Assembly: GCA_051294375.1 (NCBI GenBank)
Contig: CM119270.1
Location: 1,200,311-1,264,310, forward strand
Length of the DNA: 64,000 nt
Reading direction: 5' to 3'
Source: Paraspadella gotoi
Taxonomy: Eukaryota > Chaetognatha
In this document: piece after piece, positions 29,897 to 45,000 of the stretch
Layout: every line of letters starts with the position of its first letter
Numbering within the stretch: the first letter of the stretch is position 1
The notes under the pieces: model-generated
What the model was told of the DNA's origin: nothing
The model's database searches: none
Seen by the model: the letters and a program-made list of their open reading frames with translations, nothing else
Program-made: the position numbers and the translations under genes

Positions 29897-30022
29897 GTGA
29901 GACCATTTTAGGGGGGGAGTGTTCTTTCAATGATTAGTTTTTAGTCGTTTATTCATTCATTCATTGATTCAATCTTTGTTTCTTTCATTCGTTGATTTAA
30001 TCTTTGTTTCTTTCATTCATTA

Positions 30023-30047
30023 NNNNNNNNNNNNNNNNNNNNNNNNN
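30023..30047. other. assembly gap, 25 N
   Basis: A fixed-size gap inside SNIP1 intron 2. The authentic intron seems to continue from 30048 to about 30194, after which the fold-back copy begins. Confidence 0.98.
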
Positions 30048-30319
30048 TGCTTTCTTCCTTGTCTTATGCTGAGGCAGGATGAAAGTACGTCAATAGAATG
30101 AATGAATCATGGATTAAATCAATGAATAAATGAATTAAGGATTGAACTAATGAATCAATCATTCAATTGTCTCAATCGATCAGATTTAATTAATGAATGA
30201 AAGAAACAAAGATTAAATCAACGAATGAAAAAAACAAAGATTGATTCAATGAATGAATGAATAAACGATTAAAAACGAATCATTGAAAGAACAACTCCCC
30301 CCCTCTAAAATGGTCTCCC

Positions 30320-31756
30320 CCGAACGACGAGGACGACGATTCAGACTTGTCCCTCTTCCACTTTCTCTTCCCGGATCCTCCTCCTCCTCCTTCCTCTTCC
30401 TCGTCCTCTTCTCGTCCTCCGCGACGACGACGGACGACGGGTTTTTCCTCTTCGCTTCTTTCTCCGATTCAGAGTCGGAGGAATCGTGAGGCGACGGCGC
30501 CGGCGCGCCCACCGCGAGAAGCGAGGGGTCAACCTGGACGGAAGGCGGATGTTTGTTCAAGTCGTATGCATATTTAACTCAACTACTTTTCGTTGTTTAT
30601 TTTTCACTTCTTGCAATTCGTGATATTTCCTTTTCTCTTCTTCCTCTCCGTTGTTTCCCTTACTCTATTTCTCCTTCCCCTTCCGACTCCCCTCCCCTCA
30701 ATTCCCCTCTTTCCCCATCTTCCTCCTCTCTCCCCCCTCCCCTTCCTCTCCCCCCTTCCCCTCCTCTTTCCCCCTCTTCCTCCTATCTCCCCCTCCTTTC
30801 CCACTTCCCCTCCCTCTCACCCTCTTCCTCCTTTTCTCCCCTCCTCCCTCACCCTCTTCCTCCTCTCTCCCCTCCTCTCCATCTTCCTCCTCTCTCCCCT
30901 CCTCCCTCTCACCCTCTTCCTCCTCGCCCTTTTGCTACTCGGCTCGACCCACGTCCCGATTTAGCGTCGAAAAACCGGAAACAAGAGACGCTGCTTCTTC
31001 TTCTCCACGACGCGCGACGACGACGAGCCCGCCAATCCCGCCGCCGCTCCCGCCGCCCTTCCTTGTGGCGTTTCCGCCCCGCCCGCGGATATCTGTCCGC
31101 CATTCTGCTCATCGAGGTCGGGGGCAGCGGCGGGTAAGCGCGGGCGGGCGACGTCGGTAGAGGTGTCGGGAAGAGGAGTGGGCGTGGAAACGGACGTCGA
31201 AAGAATCGGGCGTCTCTCGAGCGGCGAGAGGATGAAGAGGAGGGCGGCGATAATCCATCTCTCGATCGTAACGATGATGATGATGATGATGATGATCGGG
31301 AGGGTAGGACGAAGACGACGGAGGCGATCGCCTGTAGTCGTCCTTGGAGGAGGACGAGTGATGATGAGATGCTGATGACGAGGATGTCGGACGTCGGATT
31401 CGTGATAGATGGATGTGGGATGATGATCGTGATGAGGTGGAAGTGGAAGTCGGAGATGGTAGGAGGAAGAGGAGGGCGGCGGACCGCCGCCGCCGCTGCG
31501 AAAGGAAACGTCGACGCTCATCAGCGCGGGGTAATGATGGTGATCGGAACGTGACAACAGGCGGCGTCCGCAGAGGGCGGTGGCGGCGGGGCGTGGCGGG
31601 AAGACGAGGACTTCCGAGTGATAGTAACCGTCGTCTCGATAATCTCGGTAGCTGCCGTGAGGCGGCGGCGAAGACGCGTTTGCGGAGCTCGTAGTCCGGA
31701 GTTCGAGATCTGTACTTGGAGGATGTTGACCAATCCTCGTGTCGATGTTTGGACAT
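30320..31756 (-). pseudogene. noisy inverted copy of SNIP1 exons 1-2
   Basis: Exon 2 copy at about 30320-30533 and exon 1 copy from ATG 31756 down to about 30920, with frameshifts throughout. Useful in one place: it reads ACCCC where the left arm reads ACCC, which restores the exon 2 frame to VDPSLLAVGAPAPSPHDSS. Confidence 0.85.
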
Positions 31757-32360
31757 GTTTGTTTTTGTTTGTAGGGTTTGTTAACTTTTGAAGTTAACTT
31801 TTTTAGGTTTTGTATTATAGATATGTTTAATAGTTCCGGCAAAGATGGCGAGAGAACAATCTGGAGATAAATGTAAAAAAAAACAAGCTTAAACTAAAAA
31901 AATATAATATAAAAGTCAACGAGGGATAAAAAAAACAGTTATATAGTCGTAAAGCTACGTCTCTAATTAATGAGTATTGACTAAAGGCGAGCCAATTTGT
32001 ATAAATATAAAGCGAGGCGATGGGTAATGGGTAAGGGCATCGAGGATCCAAGGCAAAAAAAAAAAAAGGTCAATAGTAAATGATATGGATCAAAGTCAAA
32101 CAACCCTAATTCTACATCAACGCCGGATAATCTTATGGCAAAAGACAATAGCATCAAAAAATAATTAAAGAAAACAGCCTTGATGGGTTGACACCCGTCC
32201 TAATACAAAAAACGGCAAATAGAGCCCCGAAAAGGGGCTTTTTTAAAAATTGAAGTCCATTACGAACTTGTCTTCCATTTATCTCTTCAAGCTCTCTCCC
32301 CCTCTCTATTTCTATTACACCCCGACCCCTTCCTCCTCCTCTTTCCACTCCCCCCCTTTT

Positions 32361-34658
32361 TCACACCCCATCCCTCCTATCCCCCGCCTTTCCCGCCGCG
32401 ATCATGTTCGCCAGCTGCGCTCTGCTGGCGAGGACTCTCCGCCGCTGCTCCGACGCACATCCTGTACTGACCGGCGCCAACGCGGGATCGGCAGCGCCGC
32501 GAGTGGAATCGATGGACGAGTCCGGATCGCAGGCGCGCCAGACGGTCAGCTCGGCGCGCCGCAACGTAGACGATCGAGAGGCGACGTCTTCGCCGCCCCA
32601 ACCTCTCGTCGAGACGCCGTAGCCGCCGACGGAGGAGAAGTCTGCTTGTAGAGGCAGACCATCCCGAATCCGTAGGAGACCCAATGACCGGAAGAGTTTG
32701 GAGACGACGTCCGGAGAAGGGTTGAGGGCGGGAGAGGAGAATTGGCGACGATCTCGGGGTCCGTAGCGGGAAAGACGATTGGGTAGTAGACCGTCTGTTG
32801 TTTTGAGGAAAAAGGGCGGTTTAACAGATGGTGTAACAGATGGTTTTTTATTACGTATTCAATCTAAATTGGGTAGTAGACCGTCCTGTTGGATGAGGAA
32901 AAAGGGCGGTTAACAGATGGTGTAACAGATTGTTTTTTAGTACGTATTCAATCTAAATTGGGAGTAGAGACCGTCTGTTGGATGAGGAAAAAGGGCGGTT
33001 TAAAAGATGGTGTAACAGATGGTTTTTTATTACGTATTCAATCTAAATTGGGTTAGTAGACCGTCTGTTGGATGAGGAAAAAGGGCGTTTAACAGATGTG
33101 TACAGATGGTTTTTTTGTACTATTCAATCTAAATGGTAGTAGACCGTCTGTTGGATGAAGAAAAGGGCGGTTTTAACAGATGGTGTAACAGATGGTTTTT
33201 TTAGTACGTATTCAATCTAAATTGAATATGCAAAAAGATTATATATAAAAAGTCATAAAAGTTTCTTTCCGTCACAACATCAATCATCATCATCATCTCA
33301 CTCCATCTCCTCTCACCTTCCCCTTCTCGCCACAACTGGCATCGTTCCACGAATCCCTCGTCGAACGTCACGTCGGCGTCGACGAAAAACACCAGCGCGT
33401 CTTCGTCCACTTCCTTCGCACCAAATTCCATCCCCGCCGCCGCGTGAAGGCGCTACGAGTCTCCACTACCCGCACGTCCCGCCTCGGGCCCGTGGCGTCG
33501 CGAAGACGAGGGCGTGGCGCCGGACATTGGCTACGGCTTCGGCGTCGAGCGGCGTCGGTCCGTCGAAGACGACGACGATTAGAGCGCAGGCGAGACGACG
33601 TCGAGAACGCCGCGGGGACGCAGCGTTCAGCAGCGGCGTCTCCGAAGCAGACGGTTTCGTAATTGGCGACGAAATCGTCGAATCGATTTGAGAGACGCGC
33701 GACGGCGACGACGAAATGGACGAGGATCGAAGAAGAACGTCGACGTCTGCAACGTCGGTCAAGACGGCGGGAGCGAATGGCTTGAGGGCCGTGACGATGA
33801 GGCGACGGCCGATCGTCGCCGCCAAGACGGCGTCGACGATCATCTTGTGCTCTTCCGCCGCGGGTCGGGTCGAAGCGGCGCCAGCCCTTGATGCGATGAA
33901 AGGTGGAAGGAGGTTTTAACGCAATAATTTTAGCTCTTTATTTTTATTTAGCAAAAAATAGTAAACACAAAAATAAAATATCGTAAACTAAACCGTGAGT
34001 AAATGAAAAGGAGTAAGTGAATGACCGATTAATGTTTCATTCATTCAGTGACTGACGAAGAATGAATTTAAGGAAAGAAAAATTTACGTTGTTTTGATAT
34101 ATGAGTGAATGAAGGAAAGAAATAATCGATGAATGCATGAATTACGGGGTAAACGAATGTACTACTTCGATTCCCTCTTTCTAAAACATAATAGTAACGA
34201 AGAACGACAAGAACCGACGGGTCTCACCTGACGATACCCTTGCACCGTCCACCTCTTCCTCGGCACCGCACCCACCGGCCCGCCTGGCCCCGCCTTGGCC
34301 CTCGCGCTTCTCTCCCCCTCTCGTTGAGCAGGCGGTCGGCCTGGACGACCATGTCGGCCAAGTCGGCTTGTGATGTCGGGTGAGACCGATTCTGGGATCG
34401 TCGTCAACGTTGTTGTAGAGGAAGCGTCGATCGTAAGAGTTCGAAGCGAATGACTTCGTATCGAGTCTTGGGAGAAAGGGAGGAGAAGGGAGAAAGGGAG
34501 GAAGAGTGGAGGGAGGAGGAAGAGCCGGGGGAGAGCCCGTCTAGAAGGCGCGGGTGGCGAACCCGGCGACGAAGGCGACGAGCGGATCCGTTCGGAGGAG
34601 GAGCTGGAGCATTTGCGGAGATGGAGCGGAGGAGGCGGAGCGGGGAGGAGCGAATCAT
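32361..34658 (-). pseudogene. noisy inverted copy of chondroitin transferase gene
   Basis: Starts with the same MIRSSPLRLLRSIS and ends near 32361, with several frameshifts. It differs from the left arm in having five rather than two copies of the 89-bp acceptor repeat (32780-33230). Confidence 0.85.
32780..33230 (-). repeat. five-copy version of the 89-bp splice-acceptor repeat
   Basis: Five noisy units of 85-90 bp, each with the reversed sequence of CCGCCC, T-run, CCTCATCCAACAG and ACGGTCTACTACCC. If the right arm is raw long-read sequence, this is the better estimate of the true copy number. The left arm would then be collapsed. Confidence 0.8.
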
Positions 34659-35109
34659 GGTGGAGTTAGGTCAAAGGTCAAACGCGATCAAAGATGAAAT
34701 ACGAAAGGGAACAGAAATTTATTTTGGTTTTTTTTTTTGTTTCGTCATTTCCGAGAAATCAGCAAAACGAAACAAGGTGGTTTTTTTTGTTTTCATTTCC
34801 GAGAATCGATATTCGACAAATAGTCGAATGCAACAACACTGTAACTTATAAACGACGAACGATGTGTCGTTGTCAAGTGACGAATCTCCAATGGATTGAT
34901 GATATGATGATCAACGGACGACGACCGACCACGGTTTATCTCAATCTCTAAAATCATTTCTACGAAAAAAAAAAAAAATCCAAGTTTAACTCGAACGAAC
35001 TTTTAATTAATGTAAAAAAATATAACATCACATGGATTAGTTGTCTCGTAGAGGGGGAAAATGTTCCCTCGGGGGTAACTCGTCGGTGGAAACAATTTGA
35101 TCAAAAAAC

Positions 35110-35179
<70 letters not shown>

Positions 35180-35776
35180 AGAGAGGAGAGAGAGGTCCGA
35201 GAGAGTCCAAACCAGTCTTTCCAGAACACCTATTCCCAAATCTATGGGAACAAAAATCATTTTTAGCTCGCGAGAGATAAGCAGATAATTGTTTACCGCT
35301 TTATCAAACTCTAAATCACTGTTACAGCAGTGCACTAATGTTAAATGATATATTGTTTATATGCTTTCCAAATAAATATACAATCAATGTATCAAGATTT
35401 TACCTAGGGAATTATTCATTCCGGAGAGAACTAAAGCCCGAAGGAAGACTAAGGACGAAGGACAGACATTCGTTTTCTTTGCTAAAAACCATTAATGTTT
35501 GATTCAGGAAAAAAAAAACAACTAAATAACCAAGAGTAGACTTTGTTCTTGAATGCCCAACATAAAATGAGTTTACATAAATATTTTATGTAAATGCAAA
35601 TTTCGGAAACGACATATTACCTCCCAAAGCGATCGAAAAAATTAAAATTTAAAAAAATTTTTTTATAAACGGATTTTAAAATAAAAAAAAAAATACTAAA
35701 TCATTTTTCTTTCCCCGCTTATAACTTATATACTACTTATGTAGTTACTACTGTTCGCCTTTATCGAAATATAATC

Positions 35777-38700
35777 TTAAACTTTGGAAGTTTCAACGGC
35801 GTTCGTTATCGCGTCGGATGAAGTCCGTTCGCGCCCCCCTTCTCCCCGCCACCATCATTCTCGCCGCCCCCACCACTCAATTTCGACTCGTCGACGACGA
35901 ACGACGGAACCTCGACCCCCTGGACCCTCGAAGGTTCGTGGGTGGGTTTCAGAGGAGTCGGCGCAGTCAGCGGATCCGCGATCGATTCCGAAGGCGTGTC
36001 GCGTAACCGGCGTCAACGGTGACGACCGGCGCGGCAAAGGCGGCGCCCTTTTCCTCCGTAGCGCCCTTTTCCGCCGAAGGAATCGAAGGCAGAGCGAATC
36101 GATCGAAAATCGAGGCCAATTTCTCTTCGCGCCGATGGAGGCTTTGGTGGCGCCGGAAGAAGGGGCTCGAGCTTTAGCTTTGGGCATCGGCGACGCCGGC
36201 GGCGAAAGACCGCCGCAGCGGCGTTCTTGTCTTCGCGACGCCGGGAATTATCGGCGGCGACGCGGGTCTCGTCGCCACTTCACCTCGAGGAAATTCGTCG
36301 TCTTCTTCCTTCATCCTCTTCCCCCTCTCCCCATTTCCTCCGTCTTTCTCCTCGTCTTCTCGCTGTTAATCTGTCTCTGTTGATCAACGTCCAAGACTTT
36401 GTCGTGTCCGTACTCGAACTTGAGGGACCCAGATCGATCCCGCCCTCTTCCTCATCCTCCTCTTCCTCCTCGTCCATGTCCTCGACGAGGACCGTCTCCG
36501 ATTCGCCTCCGTCGCCCGTCGCGACCGACTTGGGGACGACTTTGCCCGACAGGGTGCCTCGAATGCACTGGCGGAGCTCCGAGCAGGCTGACCACGCCCA
36601 CCAGGCGTCCGATTGTGTCACGTAGGCCTGTTTGAGGGCGAGCAGGGCGAAGAGGGAATGGACCTGCCGAGGGTTGTAGAGAAATGATTCAATAATATCT
36701 TCGTTCCTTAATCTCTTTGCATATTGTAGTAATGAACTTCTTTCCTTTTGTTTTGTATCTGATTGGGATTTAGTTTTAATGTTTTTGCCTTTATAGTTTC
36801 AATTCTCCACATTTTTTTCTCAAAAGTCAAATCATTCCATCACCGAATGTCCCATCTTTCTCCTTACCCCCCCACATTGTGCAACGATGTGTGAGCGACG
36901 AGTTGAAATGGAGCGGATCGATTGACGCATCATGATACTCGACCGTCTTGTCCAGCTGCCGCTCTCCCAACGCCGCTGCTCCGCTTCGCTCAATTCCAGA
37001 CGGCGCGGGGACGCCGCGGCGCCGAAAGACGGCCGCTTGTAGCCCGCGGGAAGCAGCCGCAGCCGCCCGCAGCCGCGGCCACATCGCCGGTGCTGCGGCC
37101 GAGGAAGCGTCCGAAGCCTCTGAGGAGGGAGGTGACGGAGCTCTGAAGCCGCGAGGGGAATCGGTGGGAGAGGATGCGGAGGAGAGGGGTTGAAAAGACT
37201 GGAGAGAGGTTGGGCTTTGGGTTTGGAGTCTTTGGGCGCGGCCGAGGATGAGGCGGCCGCGAAGGAGGTTTCTTTCTCCGCGGCGCCCAAAGGATGCTCT
37301 GTGCTTTGAGGACCTGATGTATACATGAATGGAGATACATGAATCCATTTTAATTTGTAAATCGAAAAATCGCGAAACAACCCCAAAACAACGAAGACGA
37401 CGAAATGACAATGGACGAATAACAACTGACAATGATTACCGACTAACATTACGAACTAACCCGAGTATGTGTGGTAAGGATTGTATTGCGGCGCGGCGGA
37501 CTTTCGCACGCGTTGGGCACCGCGGAATCGTCGCCGGAACCGAGAAAGAATTTGGGTTTAACGTCGTCGAAGGTTTGACTGTGTTTGAGTATGCTCTTGC
37601 CCGCTTGGCGCTGGCAGAGGGCAGACCGTGGACGGTACGATGGGCCAATAGGGCGAAGAGTTGCCGCCGAATTGCCAGCCTCGACTGTAGGCCGCCATGG
37701 CACGGAGTTGCTCTTTCACACTGAGAGGAAGAAAATACGGTAAGGGGAAATACAGGAACAGAGCAAAGAGTCGTTTCGATTCCCCGAAAATAATTAACTC
37801 TTAAAAACAACTCACCAACTCCAATCCCCATAATTGGGAATGTCGTCCAACAAAAGAATTGCTGCTTCTGTTCCTCCTCATCATAGCGGGCGAAGCTCCA
37901 GCGCTTCCTCCCGCTCCTGCAGCGCCGCCTCCACCCCTCTCCTCCGCTCCTCCCCAGCCTTCGTCCGGAGCAGAGCCCTCGCTCCTTCCCGATCTCCCGG
38001 TCCAGCAAACAGCTCCACCGGCTCGCTGAACCGACCCCAGCAGGATCATGTGCTGGTGAGAGTCGACGAGCGGATAGGCTCGGAGCTTGGTCTTGTCCAG
38101 CAGGAGTTTGATCTCTCGATAGGTGGAGGATGTGTAGGTGATGTAGAAGATGTCCTTGATCATAAAGTCGTCGACGAAGACGTTGAAAGAGGCGGAGTTG
38201 CCCGTGGTGATGTCGGGCAGGTAGGGCAGCTTCTTGATGCGGATGATGGAGTCGAAGATGTTCGTCTCGATCTTTTTGGCGACGAAGTTGGCGATGAGGA
38301 CGGCGAAAGTTAAGGAGAGGATGTGGTTGATTTGGCCCGTCAGTTCGCACACGATTACCTTTGATGTAGAAGGAGGCCGTTTTGATTTCCATATTTGGAA
38401 AGATTTGATGTTTTAGATTAAATTCGGGATGCATAAACGACAACATCAATTTTGTAGCAGAAATAATTTGTGGTTTATTTAAGTGAGATTAAGTTCTTCA
38501 ATCTCATTTACATTTTGTAGCAGCTTAGATCATTTCTCAAATCTTTTGATACAGTTTCATAGTAGTCTAATTTTACGGTTTTAGCAATACTTTTAATAGG
38601 TTTTAATAATGATTTATTTTTTCCAAATTAATATCAAATATTTCATTGAAGAATCACTGATCAGGATGAAATGAATTAACTACAACATTTGCTCAATAAA

Positions 38701-41434
38701 ATAAACCCATCATCATCTCTCACCGTGGTGGATATTGTATGAGTAGAAGCCCAGCGAAGGAAGCGGCTCCGACGACCGCGTATCCGCCGGGAATGATAAA
38801 GTGTTTTTCGTGGAATCCGTCGGGAAACCACGACGCCATCGCTTCGCCCACGAGCGCCCCTTGGCGGCGCCGAGAACGAAGACGGGGATGAAGGCGCCGG
38901 CCGGAACCGGAAGCGTGATGCAGATGACGCCATCCAAAAGTTCATAAGGATGAAGACTACGAGGTGATGTAGACCTCTTTAGTGTCGGTTCCCTGGCGCC
39001 AGTTGTTCAGGATTGCCTTAATGGAGGAGAAAGAAAGTAAGGTAAGTAAAAAAGAATAGGGGAGGAAAAAAAGAAACCGACCTCTCATAAACGTTAGGGT
39101 TAGAAACGCGGTCGCGTCCAAGTAAAGTTGGAGAAAAGCTGCTGCACGGCCGATTTTTGAGTTAGGCCACCGCCATGTATCGACCTGTTAAGAAAAGTGA
39201 AATTAGTAAATCAATACAAAATAAATCATTCAATAAATAAGCTATCGTGGCCTTCTGGATTCATCAATCAAATCAAATTCCTCCAAATTCTCACCCAACG
39301 AAACGGACACGACATAGACAGACGAGCAGGCGCACCAAAAAACGGATAAATGAAATCGATTCCGCTGCAGGAATTTATTGAGCGTCCGCTGCCCGCGATC
39401 AGCAGCACGAAGCGGCGTGACAGTTGACGAAGAGGGCGCCGCCGAAGCCGCAGAGGACGCCGAGCCCGACGTAGGCGAGGATTCCAGCGATGATAGGCGA
39501 AATCGAGGAGAATTAGTCCTGAAAGGCGGTGATGTTTGCTCTTGGCCGAGAAGAACGTCGAGGATTCTGGAAGAAAAAGGGGGCAAGGGGTTGAGGAATG
39601 TGGAAGTTGATGGCGTCGGGCTCTTGACTTGCCTTAAAGGGTCAGTTTAAGGATAGACCCTCAATTATTAAATTCTTAATCATTCCTAGAAAATATCCCC
39701 ATGTAATTTATGAATGATTAGGACTAATAAACAATAAAAATAAACATCATAAAACCGCTATAGTGTCACATATTGAAAACAACCTTCGAGCCAACGCAAT
39801 TCTGAATAAATTTACTACTATATGCAAATAGGTTTAATGGTTATTCTAAGAAACCATCTGTTTAAACCCTTACCATAAACATAAGCGCGTGCTCTGCAAA
39901 CGGCCGGACGAGAACCCGCGCCAATAATTGCTGACGGCGGAAAAGAGTCGATGTTACTTCGATGGAGAAGAGACGCCGCCTATCGGCGCCGCGAAGCTGG
40001 CATGCCACGCCCACTGCGGCTACGCAGCGGCCAGCATCATTCGAATTAATGGCGAGACTCGTTCTCATAGAGCCCTTGGGACCGGCCAGTTTTGCCCAAA
40101 GGGGTGCCACGATAGAGGGAAATGTGGACAAAAGGGACCTCTTTGCCAAAGGGGAGGCCGGCTGCCGAGGGCCGCCACACGAGGCCCACCACTTGACAAT
40201 TAAAAGAATAGGCGTTTGATTCTGACCACATTTACCCACAGAGGAGTCCGTAATACTTCTTACCTTGGACACGCGGTTGCGAAAGGAGAGATACTCCTTG
40301 AGAATGAACTCCGCGCAAATGGTTTTCATTCTGGGATCCGCTGCCGCATGGCGTTGGGGGAGAGATGTGGACGAAATCCTGGTGCTGAAGAAGGATGAAA
40401 GACGATGGTGAAAAAGGACCAGGGTACGAACTGGAGGGCGGGGCTGAAAGCTGAACGGTGGGGGGGAGAGAGAAGGGGGAATGGTGAGTGGTGTGTAAGA
40501 GAACATGGAGAGTAAGTTAGAGTAAGTTAGAAGTGAAGCAGAATCTCGGCGGCAATTCCACATTGCTGGCGAATTTATAATGCTTCTCTTCTAGATTTTT
40601 CAAGCCTCAACTCTCAAAACAGTAAGGAGCCCCCACACGATATAATTACTTCTTTACTTCTTCAGGCCCAAATATTCATTTTGAGAAATCGCCAACATTT
40701 CTAGAACAAGAAATTCCCCCACCGTTTTTTTTTTCTCATTCAACTCCAAAAAGAGGCCATTGTGGGCGTAGTGGCACATTGGCGACGCCCAATCGATGGC
40801 GAGGCGAATGAGAGCATGATGAGGCGCGGAGAGAAGGGAAGAACCAATCCTCGCTCCCACGTGGGCGAAGAGAAAGTTGCGAGGCGCGGCGGAGCCAGCG
40901 GCCAAGCGGGCCCACCTGGCGAAAACCGGGGGAGCCTTTCGCGAAATCGGGTGAAGGGGGAGGAGTTTCGGGGGAGGGCTGGGAGAGATGAGGGGAGGAT
41001 AAAGGTTAACTCGGTTCACTTTAGGTAATGTTATCGTAAATTAATGTCCCAATAATTAATAACAGGTCATTTAAAGCCGTCGCAATAAGTGTCGCATTTG
41101 ATTTTTGAATTCCTTCCCGAGCGGTTAATTTTCGCTTGCCTCTACTTGGCTAATTTAGTAAGGTTTTGTTATAATCAAATTGACCAAAATAGCAAAGGTT
41201 CAGGGGAATCATAAACCGTCTCCATATCCCCATTCCCTGCAGTTCCCCCCACCCTTGCCCCCCTCCTTACCTCTCGTCCCTCGTCCGCCTTCTCCGCTCT
41301 TCTCCCTCTCTTTCCTCCCTCAACTTTTCACCTCGTCCACTTCCTTCTTCGTCTCGGCGGGCCAAATCCTTCAGTATTGCCCGTAATCAACGTCTGTGAT
41401 AGCCGAAAGCTTGCGGAGTCTCCAGGGCGGACAT
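35777..41434 (-). pseudogene. noisy inverted copy of ClC gene
   Basis: All eleven exons are recognisable in reverse order from ATG at 41434 to the stop near 35777. Most carry at least one indel, for example in the pore exons near 38700-40200. Confidence 0.85.
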
Positions 41435-42094
41435 TGTCTCTGTCCTCTTACCCAGTGGGAGAAATAAGAGAGAAAAAACGAGGGCGACAATGGGTATTGT
41501 CTCGCAAGCTTTTTGCGTGAATGTAAATTCCAGGAGTTATGTTTTTTTTGTTTATCTTTGTTTTCAGTATTTTTGGAACATTTTCTTCGGTTTCTCTTTT
41601 TCGTTTATTTGTTCAGTTTTCAACGTTAGTTTAATTCTCGAAGTTTTTAAAGGTGGGAATGTATCTAAGTTTTTGTATCACAGCGGGAGTTTATTTACAT
41701 TTTGTTTTTAATTAACATCTGAACCAAAAATAAACTTTATCGATGAAAAAAAACAAAACAAACAACAAAGATTTGAGGATGGTATCAAATCGTCATGATC
41801 GTCCGATAAAACAGAAAGAGATCAAATATATCAACGAGGCAAAAAAGAATAGCATGATAAATAATGGCAAACAATACAAAATGCAACTCAATTAAACGGA
41901 TAAGTTTCCTCGCGAAATCAGTAAAACTTTTGGTAAAATAAAGTAATAACGGCGAACTAAAGTCGGGTAAATAAAAACTAAATTGTGGTTCATTGCAAAT
42001 TGAACAACTGGATCACAAAAAAGTAAAGAAACGAACAATATGGCCACAAAAAAAGAGCGCGAGAACGAAATGGCTTCATTTGATTCTTTTTTTT

Positions 42095-45000
42095 TTAATC
42101 CCCAGTCGGTTCTCTCGCCGCCTGCATCACGCGAAACCTTTGGCCCACAACCGGCCGCCAAGCATCTCCACGCGGCGCCCGCCGCATCTTTCCCCAATCG
42201 TCCGCCGTCGACGCGCCGTGTGTCAACGGATAACGTTCTTAGTCTGCCGCGAGCGTCGGCGCCGCCCACCTTCGCGCCGCCACGCGCGCAAGGCCCGGGC
42301 GATGTCCTGTAGCCACTGAGGGACCTCCATACTCGCAGTTCAATGAGCTGCGTGGGACGAGGGGTCGGCCATCTTTTGATCTCGCTTCGTTGGGTCGAAG
42401 AAGTAAGGGCGCGGCCGACCGTTGCCGCAAGCGACCTGAGCGTCCGATGCGGTGGACCTAGGGGGTTAAGGGAGAGGGTAAGTGATTACAAACGGTTACC
42501 GACTGATGGAGACGAATCGTGAACAACAATTTCCGATTACTATTATGATATCTATCTCTCGACTCAGTTCATCGATTCACTCGGTAAAAGTTTCAAATTA
42601 TAAACGATTCGACGTTGGAATGTCTAGGAGGTGGTCCTTCCTGGCGGCAAGTTGGTAGCGATATGAGGACTCGCCGTTTTGGACCGAAAGTCCCGCGAAG
42701 CCGCGCTCCCGTCCCGCGCAATCCTAATTTAGTTGTAAATTATTTGTTCGTCGCATCTTTCATGCTAGATGCATCTCCCCCTCTCATCTCATCTTATCGG
42801 TACAACATTTAGAGCAACTTGTGATTCTCGTTTCAATGAGATAATTCTTTCTCCAATCTCATTGCATTTTGAAGCAGTTTATACTATTTCTCCATATCTT
42901 TTGATTCGGTTTTTAAGACATTACAATCAATTTACTACAATTATTATGCGTTTAGTCTTATAAATAACATGACAAAACCTGTCGCGGTGAATGAGGTCGT
43001 TGAGAATCCAGTTGCACAAAAATAACAGAAGCGATGAAGTCGGCGCAGCGCTTTTGTCCGACGAGACGAGCGTCCGTCGCCGGCGACGCTGCGGAGCACC
43101 TGCCGACTCTTCGTTTTGTCGAACTGCGGCACTTGAAGGTGGTTTGATCCACGTCGGAGTTGGCGGCCGCCGACGATGCCCACCGTACGAAGATGGTAGG
43201 ACTGAAGCGACGGGAAAAGTACATAAATTGAACTGATGAATATAACGTCGTAATGAAGTTAAAATGAGTAACAGATTACAACTATTTTAAAAATTTCCAA
43301 AACATTTTTTCAAATACCTTCATAAACTCGCTGCCAATCTTGAATCGGTTCGGAAAGTGGCGCTGAACATTAGCGTCTGACGCGCCTCCTTGGGCGTCAT
43401 CCCCGCCGCCTCGATCTTGCGAATCGCGGGTTCGAACCCCATGTCAAATCCTGGGTCGCTTCGTCGAGGACGAAAGTAAAATTGATCTTTCCCGACCGAC
43501 CTTTCCTCTCTCCACAAAGTCTAGGATCGACCGGGTGTGGCGAGAGGATAGTCGCAGCCTTCTCTCCAACCGCCATCTGAGACGAGGTGTGCCACGCCTC
43601 CGTAGGCCCACCACGCGTTCAAACATCGTCCCTAATTTTTCCATGCAGAAACTTGACGGCCTCGAGTGAGTCTGACGGCCAACTCCGGGCGGGGCCACCA
43701 CGAGGGCTGGCGGGCTCTGCTGGGCCGAGTAGCCCGAGAGAGGGCGTTGCTCCTTCAAGATGCCGTGATGATGGAAGAAGGAAGCGGCGGTTTTGCGCTG
43801 CCTCGTCTGGCGCAGGCCATGAGGTCGCGCCGGAAGCGACGATGGGGGATGGCGTATTTCTGGATCGGGATGGGGTTTTTTTGTAGCCCGACTTTGGACT
43901 TGGCGAAGGTTGTCGAAAGACCGCCTCGGCGAAGAAGTTGGATTTTGAGTTTGTCTTGTCCCGCTGAACCGGAGAACTTCCACGTCGATGGAATCGTATT
44001 CTGAAAGTGAAGAAAAAGATTACAATATGAGCCAAGATTATTATTTAGTCCGATAATTTGAAGCTAAAATATGCTATAGATAATAATATCAATCGTGGAT
44101 AGAAAAACCGCAAAAAGGGTAGGTAAAAAGGTTCAGAGGTATATACCAATGTCCACAACACATCACTCACTCCTCACCTCTCCCTCTCACTTGTCCGACA
44201 GTTAGCATGCCACGTTGCATCGCGCACTGAAGAAGCGTTACCTCCTCCGAGCCTCGTCATAACCAGCATACTGTTCCGGGGCGTAAGTGGGGTTGTGGAC
44301 GGCAGTTTCCCGTCGATCTCGGTGGTTTTCCCCTTCGGGGATGACGTGCAGTCCGCGCGAAGTTGTCCCTCGTTGCCGCAACGACAGAACTTCCCGTGTC
44401 GGCCGGTTTGGTCGGCAGTCGCGGAATCAGGTGACCCTCCTGAAGGGGGATAAGGAACGGTCGTAAAGTTTTTTCATTTTTCTTTTCTCCGCTTTGTCAT
44501 CTCCACGATTAATCAGTTAAACCTCTTTGCCAGTAGCGACATTTATTGTCGTCGTCCTGGGCAGGACGAGTGGGCAATCTCGTACCATGTGGCCTTCCTA
44601 TATTATAAAACGAAATGGGTATCGATTATTTAACATATAAACTGGGGCAATGACTTTAAAAATCATACGCTCTTTACAATATCGAACAATTTTTTGCGTT
44701 GTCCGATTTGGTTTTGGACACTCTCTGGCAAAATGTCCCTCCTAGAAAAAATTTACATAAGCATATTAATATTAAAACTAACGAAGTAATGGGCTTAATC
44801 AGGGGCAGATAGCTCATTTATTAATGAATGGGATAATTTTTATCATTGGTTGTACCAATTGATTCAAGCACCCCAAAATCAATCCTAGAGTCCCGTTATA
44901 ATTTTCGAAGTTTTTGAAAAAAGAGGAATTAACCTGGTCGCCGCAATTGCGACAGGGGAGTTGCTTTTTAGAGGTCGCCTCTGCATTCCCGCCGAATCCG

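Noticed and set aside
29663-29911. Arg-rich alternative frame of SNIP1 exon 2
   Set aside because: It keeps the acceptor in phase but lacks the phase-1 match to exon 3 and the acidic SDSESE character; the restored frame fits better.
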